Below, one piece after another: positions 6,457 to 10,154 of a stretch of DNA of 10,154 bases (position 1 is its first letter; the number at the start of each line of letters is the position of its first letter). This stretch comes from an uncultured Clostridia bacterium (lineage in GTDB: Bacteria; Bacillota; Clostridia; Oscillospirales; Oscillospiraceae). The stretch covers positions 1 through 10,154 of the forward strand of contig CAMGPO010000018.1 in NCBI GenBank assembly GCA_946060825.1, given 5' to 3'. Made by a program: the position numbers and the translations under genes. Under the pieces are notes generated by a model that was not told the origin of the DNA, made no database searches, and worked only from the letters and a program-made list of their open reading frames with translations.

Positions 6457-7442
6457 CGCTCAATCACCTGGAATTCCTCACATGCAAAGCAGTCCCGGAG
6501 GCCCCCGGTCACATAAATCCTTCCGTTGTCCGTAACCAGCACCGCTTCGAAGTCATCCCGACTGCGCCAGAACTCCGCCGCCGCATCCAGCCCCATGACA
6601 TAGAGGGCCGTGGAGAGGCCGTCGGCCAGGAAACCGTCCTCCGCCACAATGGTGACGGAAGCCAGACCAGATGATGCCGGATATCCCGTCGCCGGGTCTA
6701 GAATGTGGCAGTACCGCGTTCCCGCTTCCTCAAAATAGCGCTGGTAGCCGCCGGAGGTGACGACCGCCGTCTCCCCCACCTCGAGGACGCCGAGGTAGCT
6801 GTCCTCGCCGCCCCATGGATCCCGGATGCCGACCCGCCACCGGCTGCTGTCGGGCTTCAGGCCCACGGTCTGTACGTTGCCGCCGAGCTGCAGCAGGGCT
6901 GATTCCACGCCCGCCGCCTTCATCTCCCGGGCCAGCACCGCTCCGGCATAGCCCTTCGCCACGGCTCCGAAATCCAGCTCCGCCCCGTGGGCTGCTGCCA
7001 TGCCGTCCTCCAGCTCCACCGTACCGGTGCGGACCTTCGCCAGCATCTCCGCAATCTCCGTCTCCGCGGGCACGCGGTATTCCCCTGTCGTGAAACCCCA
7101 GAGCTTCACCAGCGGGTAGATCATCGGGTCAAAGGCCCCGCCGGTCTCCTCCCGCAGGGCCAGACTCCGCTCCAGCAGTGACTCCGTGTCCGCCGACAGG
7201 GCCACGGTCTCGCCGGCGTTCAGCCGGGCGAGCTCGCTGTCCGCCCGGGTGACCGACAGTGCCGCCTCCAGCTCCCGGATCCGCTCCACCGCCGCTTTGA
7301 CGTGATTCCCGGCGTCTGATCCCCAGACCGTCAGCTCCATAACCGTGTCCATGGCAAAGACCGTCTCCGCCGCCTTCTTTTGGCCGCAGCCGCAGAGAAA
7401 CAGCAGGGACAGCAGCAGGAGCAGGGCCGTGTATCGTCTCAT
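6453..7442 (-). CDS. apbE: FAD:protein FMN transferase, ApbE family lipoprotein
   Basis: This 329-residue enzyme covalently attaches FMN from FAD to a threonine or serine of target flavoproteins on the outer side of the membrane. A short signal peptide with lipobox LCGC puts the lipidated residue at Cys19. Family motifs are in order: FAMDTVMELTVWG (29-41), ELDFGAVAKGYA (155-166), LLQLGGNVQTVG (183-194), VTSGGYQRYF (228-237), HILDPATGYP (246-255) and ADGLSTALYVMG (273-284), the last supplying the metal- and FAD-binding acidic and Thr residues. Length is typical. GGTGAT just upstream can serve as ribosome binding site. It is the first gene of a two-gene operon with its own promoter. Likely acceptors in such bacteria are Rnf or extracellular electron-transfer flavoproteins, but none is encoded in this window. 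Confidence 0.95.
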   Translation of the reverse strand: MRRYTALLLLLSLLFLCGCGQKKAAETVFAMDTVMELTVWGSDAGNHVKAAVERIRELEAALSVTRADSELARLNAGETVALSADTESLLERSLALREETGGAFDPMIYPLVKLWGFTTGEYRVPAETEIAEMLAKVRTGTVELEDGMAAAHGAELDFGAVAKGYAGAVLAREMKAAGVESALLQLGGNVQTVGLKPDSSRWRVGIRDPWGGEDSYLGVLEVGETAVVTSGGYQRYFEEAGTRYCHILDPATGYPASSGLASVTIVAEDGFLADGLSTALYVMGLDAAAEFWRSRDDFEAVLVTDNGRIYVTGGLRDCFACEEFQVIER

Positions 7443-7474
7443 TTCATCACCGGTTTCCTCGGAATTTCCCCCTC

Positions 7475-7503
7475 AATATACCAAACTCCCGGCCGGTGGT
7501 CAA
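7475..7503 (-). promoter_or_regulatory. Promoter of apbE and the NusG_II gene
   Basis: On the minus strand, TTGACC (7498-7503) is followed by a 17-bp spacer and TATATT (7475-7480), close to the housekeeping consensus. Transcription would begin near 7468, about 26 nt before the apbE ATG. It diverges from the rplU promoter, with about 70 bp between the two -35 boxes. Confidence 0.75.
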
Positions 7504-7572
7504 ATACTATCTCCGTTTGTCCGGATCGCGGAAAATTTCCTCGAATTTTTCCTGTTTTTCTGCAAAAAATAT

Positions 7573-7601
7573 TTGACTTTGCAGGGGCCTGGTGCTATAA
7601 T
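7573..7601 (+). promoter_or_regulatory. Promoter of the rplU-prp-rpmA operon
   Basis: TTGACT (7573-7578), a 17-bp spacer and TATAAT (7596-7601) with an upstream TG (TGCTATAAT) form a near-perfect, strong housekeeping promoter. The A/T-rich run before it (about 7540-7572) could act as an UP element, as expected for a ribosomal protein operon. Predicted start near 7608. Confidence 0.9.
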
Positions 7602-7607
7602 TGGAAA

Positions 7608-7681
7608 GCCGCATTGAAGAGGTTCAAGCTGGACACGCTCCACACCTCCAGAGCGAGACTACAAAAAAGGTAGGTGCAACC
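7608..7681 (+). ncRNA. Probable L21 leader RNA
   Basis: The 74-nt untranslated leader lies between a strong promoter and rplU. In Firmicutes this position is often held by the L21 leader, a structured element thought to mediate autoregulation by L21. A local hairpin is visible: CGCTC (7636-7640) pairs with GAGCG (7651-7655). GAGGT (7619-7623) can pair with ACCTC (7644-7648), and CTGGA (7629-7633) with TCCAG (7647-7651); these would be competing folds. The assignment rests on position and on the GCTGGACACGCTCC stretch, which I recall as typical of this leader. A covariance-model match has not been run. Confidence 0.6.
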
Positions 7682-7993
7682 ATGCAGGCAATTATTGTTA
7701 CCGGCGGCAAGCAGTACAACGTCAAGGAAGGCGACGTCATCTTCGTTGAGAAGCTCAATGCAGAGGCCGAAGCCACCGTGACCTTCGATCAGGTTCTGGC
7801 AATTCTGGACGGCGAGAACTCCAAGTTCGGTGCTCCCATTGTTTCCGGCGCAGCAGTCGAGGCCAAAGTCCTGAAGAACGGCAAGGGCAAGAAGATCCGC
7901 GTCTTCAAGTACCGCGCCAAGAAGGACTCCAAGAGCTGCAAGGGCCATAGACAGCCCTATACCAAGGTGCAGATTGAAAAGATCGCATTCTGA
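7682..7993 (+). CDS. rplU: 50S ribosomal protein L21
   Basis: This 103-residue 50S subunit protein binds 23S rRNA. The [18 protein letters not shown] start and the signature [22 protein letters not shown] near the C-terminus are characteristic, and the length is normal. The ATG at 7682 is chosen because AGGTAGGTG lies just upstream. The open frame extends to 7601, but that part overlaps the -10 box and leader RNA and has no L21 homology. The stop overlaps the Prp start as TGATG. Confidence 0.98.
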   Translation: MQAIIVTGGKQYNVKEGDVIFVEKLNAEAEATVTFDQVLAILDGENSKFGAPIVSGAAVEAKVLKNGKGKKIRVFKYRAKKDSKSCKGHRQPYTKVQIEKIAF

Positions 7994-8319
7994 TGACCAG
8001 AATTGAGTTTTTCAATCCAGAGGGCAGGATCGAAGGATTCTGCTGTGCGGGCCACAGCGGCTACGGCGAGGAAGGGACGGACATCGTCTGCGCCATCGTT
8101 TCCGCCGCTGTCAACCTGGCCGTCACCACCATCGTGGATGTGATGGGCGTGAAGGCAAAAGTCAAGGTGAAGGAAGACGAGGCCCGGATCACCTTGAGGC
8201 TCCCCGCCTCCTGTGAAGAGCATGAGGATTCGGTTCAGGATCTCCTGACCGGCCTGATGCTGACCCTTTGCAGTGCGCGGGACGACTATCCGGATTATAT
8301 CGAGGTTATGGAGGTGTAA
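7993..8319 (+). CDS. prp: Ribosomal-processing cysteine protease Prp
   Basis: This 108-residue protease (YsxB / DUF464 family) removes the N-terminal extension of ribosomal protein L27 in Firmicutes and relatives. The catalytic pair is visible: His21 in [13 protein letters not shown] and Cys33 in [11 protein letters not shown], at nearly the same positions as in the characterised Staphylococcus aureus enzyme. Its location between rplU and rpmA is the conserved one. It overlaps rplU by 1 nt, so translation is coupled. Its substrate is the next gene's product, which carries the matching cleavage site. Confidence 0.96.
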   Translation: MTRIEFFNPEGRIEGFCCAGHSGYGEEGTDIVCAIVSAAVNLAVTTIVDVMGVKAKVKVKEDEARITLRLPASCEEHEDSVQDLLTGLMLTLCSARDDYPDYIEVMEV

Positions 8320-8323
8320 CACC

Positions 8324-8608
8324 ATGTTTAAGATCAGTTTCCAGTTTTTCGCACATAAGAAAGGCGGCGGCTCTACCAAGAACGGCCGTGACTCCGAGTC
8401 CAAGCGTCTGGGCGTAAAGCGGGCTGACGGTCAGTTCGTTCTGGCCGGCAACATTCTGGTTCGGCAGAGAGGCACCCATATTCATCCCGGCACCAACGTC
8501 GGCATCGGCTCCGACGACACCCTGTTCGCCCTGGTGGACGGCAAGGTCAAGTTCGAGCGTATGGGCAAGGACCGCAAGATGGCTTCCGTGTATCCCATCG
8601 AGCAGTAA
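8324..8608 (+). CDS. rpmA: 50S ribosomal protein L27 with cleavable N-terminal extension
   Basis: This 94-residue 50S protein has an N-terminal tail that reaches toward the peptidyl-transferase centre. The first nine residues, MFKISFQFF, are the extension found in bacteria with Prp; cleavage is expected between Phe9 and Ala10 to expose [15 protein letters not shown], the normal mature start. The remaining sequence ([29 protein letters not shown]) is standard L27. GGAGGTG, overlapping the prp stop, lies 7 nt upstream of the ATG. The upstream frame extension from 8273 overlaps prp and is not used. A strong terminator follows 14 nt after the stop. Confidence 0.98.
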   Translation: MFKISFQFFAHKKGGGSTKNGRDSESKRLGVKRADGQFVLAGNILVRQRGTHIHPGTNVGIGSDDTLFALVDGKVKFERMGKDRKMASVYPIEQ

Positions 8609-8622
8609 TTTGTTGCATCAGG

Positions 8623-8657
8623 GACCCCGAACATACTCCTATGTTCGGGGTCTTTTC
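8623..8657 (+). terminator. Intrinsic terminator between rpmA and obgE
   Basis: A perfect 13-bp stem (GACCCCGAACATA, 8623-8635, with its reverse complement at 8640-8652) and a 4-nt loop are followed by TTTTCT. It ends the ribosomal protein operon. Only 29 bp separate its end from the obgE ATG, so obgE transcription must come from read-through or from a promoter lying upstream of or overlapping the hairpin. Confidence 0.9.
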
Positions 8658-8685
8658 TGTCTCCCTATGCGAAAGGAGCGATACC

Positions 8686-9960
8686 ATGTTTATCGACAAG
8701 GTCAAAATCTACGTCCGGGCCGGCAACGGCGGCAACGGTGCCGTCGCCTTCCGGCGGGAAAAATATGTGGCGGCCGGCGGCCCCGACGGCGGTGACGGCG
8801 GCCACGGCGGCAGCGTCGTCCTGCGGGTAGACGATAACCTCTCCACCCTGATGGACTTCCGCTATAAAAGAAAGTATACCGCCCCCTCCGGCCAGGACGG
8901 CCAGGGCGGCATGAAGAGCGGCAAACGCGGCGAGGATCTCGTCATCAAGGTACCCCGGGGCACCGTCATCCGGGATGCCGGGACCGGCGAGATCATCCAG
9001 GATATGTCCTCCTCCGAGGACTTCGTCCTCTGCCGGGGCGGTCGCGGCGGCTGGGGCAACAAGCACTTCGCGACACCGACCCGCCAGGTGCCCCGCTTCG
9101 CCAAGGCTGGTCTGCCCGGCGAGGAGCACGAGGTCATCCTCGAGCTGAAGCTGCTGGCCGACGTGGGCCTGGTCGGCTTCCCCAACGTGGGCAAGTCCAC
9201 CCTTCTCTCCGTGACCTCCAACGCCCACCCGAAGATTGCCAACTACCACTTCACCACCCTCTTCCCCAACCTGGGCGTCATCTACGTCGACGAGGGCGTC
9301 TCCTTCGTCATGGCAGACATCCCCGGTATCATCGAGGGCGCTGCCGAAGGCGCAGGCCTGGGCCATGATTTTCTGCGCCACATCGACCGCTGCCGTCTGC
9401 TGGTCCACATTGTGGACGTCTCCGGCAGCGAGGATCGGGATCCCATCGAGGACTTTGAGAAGATCAACGCCGAACTGGCCCAGTACTCCCCCGACCTGGC
9501 CGCCCGGCCCATGCTGGTGGCCGCCAACAAGGTGGACCTGCTGCCGCCGGACAGCGACAATCTGGAACGGCTGCGCGCCTATGTGACGGAACGAGGCTAC
9601 GAATTCTTCGAGATCTCTGCCGCTGCCCACCTGGGCACCCGGGAATTGATGCGACAGGTGGCCTACCGGCTCCAGTCCCTGCCGCCGGTGATGGTCTACG
9701 AGCCGGAGTATGTCAAGCCCCTGGCTGAGGCCGGCGATGTCAGTGACCTCCGGATTCTCCACGACGGCAGCACCTGGATCATCGAGGGCACCTGGCTCTC
9801 CCGCCTGCTGAACGACATCAACTTCGCCGACTACGAGTCCCGGAACTACTTCGACCGCCAGCTCCGCAAGTCCGGCCTGTTCCAGCAGCTCGAGGACATG
9901 GGCATTGAGGACGGCGACACCGTCAGCATCTACGATTTTGAGTTCGACTACGAACGGTAA
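8686..9960 (+). CDS. obgE: GTPase Obg (CgtA), ribosome assembly factor
   Basis: This 424-residue essential-type GTPase acts in late 50S assembly and stress signalling. Three domains are intact. The Gly-rich Obg domain (1-158) includes GNGGNGAVAFRREKYVAAGGPDGGDGG. The G domain (159-about 335) has P-loop GFPNVGKS (164-171), switch I FTTLFPNLG (189-197), DIPG (211-214), NKVD (281-284) and SAAA (311-314). The C-terminal OCT domain (about 345-420) contains WIIEGTWLSRLLNDINFADYES and ends in an acidic tail, YDFEFDYER. The start is set by MFIDKVKIYVRAG, the family N-terminus, with AAGGAG 7 nt upstream; the frame upstream runs into the terminator hairpin and is not coding. It follows rplU-prp-rpmA in the common bacterial order. 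Confidence 0.98.
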   Translation: MFIDKVKIYVRAGNGGNGAVAFRREKYVAAGGPDGGDGGHGGSVVLRVDDNLSTLMDFRYKRKYTAPSGQDGQGGMKSGKRGEDLVIKVPRGTVIRDAGTGEIIQDMSSSEDFVLCRGGRGGWGNKHFATPTRQVPRFAKAGLPGEEHEVILELKLLADVGLVGFPNVGKSTLLSVTSNAHPKIANYHFTTLFPNLGVIYVDEGVSFVMADIPGIIEGAAEGAGLGHDFLRHIDRCRLLVHIVDVSGSEDRDPIEDFEKINAELAQYSPDLAARPMLVAANKVDLLPPDSDNLERLRAYVTERGYEFFEISAAAHLGTRELMRQVAYRLQSLPPVMVYEPEYVKPLAEAGDVSDLRILHDGSTWIIEGTWLSRLLNDINFADYESRNYFDRQLRKSGLFQQLEDMGIEDGDTVSIYDFEFDYER

Positions 9961-10006
9961 AAGACATTTTTTGCAAGATTAAAGATTTTAAATTTCATTA
10001 CCATTC

Positions 10007-10056
10007 AAAACACAGGGCTATTCCACTATAATAGCACCCTGTGTTTTGTTTGTTTT
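10007..10056 (+). terminator. Bulged intrinsic terminator after obgE
   Basis: An 11-bp outer stem (AAAACACAGGG, 10007-10017, with CCCTGTGTTTT, 10037-10047) continues, after a two-base bulge, into a 5-bp inner stem (CTATT, 10018-10022, with AATAG, 10030-10034) and a 7-nt loop. A T-rich tract, GTTTGTTTT, follows. The A-run on the 5' side means it could also stop a transcript coming the other way. Confidence 0.85.
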
Positions 10057-10154
10057 ACACAATTTTTATTATAAAAAACACAATTTCATACAATTTTTCT
10101 ATGTCACCTTGCAATTCCTGCTGCGGTTTTTTTGCTTTTCCTGCTATTCTTCAA
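10057..10154. other. AT-rich tail of the window
   Basis: No gene or RNA is recognisable in the last 98 bases. The stretch is AT-rich and contains three ACAATTT motifs (10059-10065, 10080-10086, 10090-10096) spaced 21 and 10 bp apart. It may be the start of an upstream regulatory region of a gene beyond the window. Confidence 0.4.

Noticed and set aside
7601..7681. Upstream extension of rplU
   Set aside because: It would start inside the -10 box and cover the leader RNA; L21 proteins begin at [11 protein letters not shown].
8665..9762. 365-codon open frame on the minus strand opposite obgE
   Set aside because: obgE is complete with all G motifs. The antisense frame is a by-product of high GC at third positions.
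10004..10032. TTCAAA / TATAAT pair with 17-bp spacing as a promoter
   Set aside because: The TATAAT lies in the loop and inner stem of the obgE terminator, the -35 box is weak, and no gene follows within the window.

Overview
The window looks like a chromosomal stretch from a GC-rich, low-GC-phylum (Firmicutes) gut-type bacterium, most likely class Clostridia and perhaps Oscillospiraceae-like. Three things support this. L27 carries the short cleavable N-terminal extension, and its processing protease Prp is encoded next to it. The operon order is rplU-prp-rpmA-obgE. The carbohydrate uptake operon has a lipoprotein solute-binding protein and a promoter-proximal operator that also fits the cre consensus. 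The exact genus is inference; nothing here names it.

Region 1 (about 1-6020, minus strand) is one carbohydrate uptake and use operon, read from right to left: a strong promoter with a perfect 16-bp palindromic operator, a solute-binding lipoprotein, a 182-bp spacer with strong RNA structure, two ABC permeases (MalF-like, then MalG-like), a LacI-family regulator, and malQ (4-alpha-glucanotransferase). The last four genes are tightly packed (1-nt overlap, 24-bp gap, 22-nt overlap). malQ makes maltose or maltodextrin the most likely substrate. No ABC ATPase is encoded here, so the importer probably uses an ATPase from elsewhere in the genome.

Region 2 (6103-7503, minus strand) is a two-gene operon with its own good promoter: an ApbE-type FAD:protein FMN transferase lipoprotein, overlapping by 4 nt a small single-pass membrane protein with a NusG_II domain. 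This pairing suggests extracytoplasmic flavinylation or redox work. The flavin-accepting protein is not in the window.

Region 3 (7573-8657, plus strand) is the divergently transcribed ribosomal operon rplU-prp-rpmA. It has a near-consensus promoter, a 74-nt leader that probably is the L21 leader, and a perfect 13-bp terminator hairpin. obgE follows only about 30 bp after the terminator, and a second, bulged terminator follows obgE. The last 95 bases or so are AT-rich with no recognisable gene.

I see no phage, transposon, CRISPR, tRNA or rRNA. Almost everything is recognisable. The less ordinary elements are the structured spacer between the solute-binding protein and the permeases, the cre-like operator just downstream of the transcription start, and the terminator wedged immediately before obgE.
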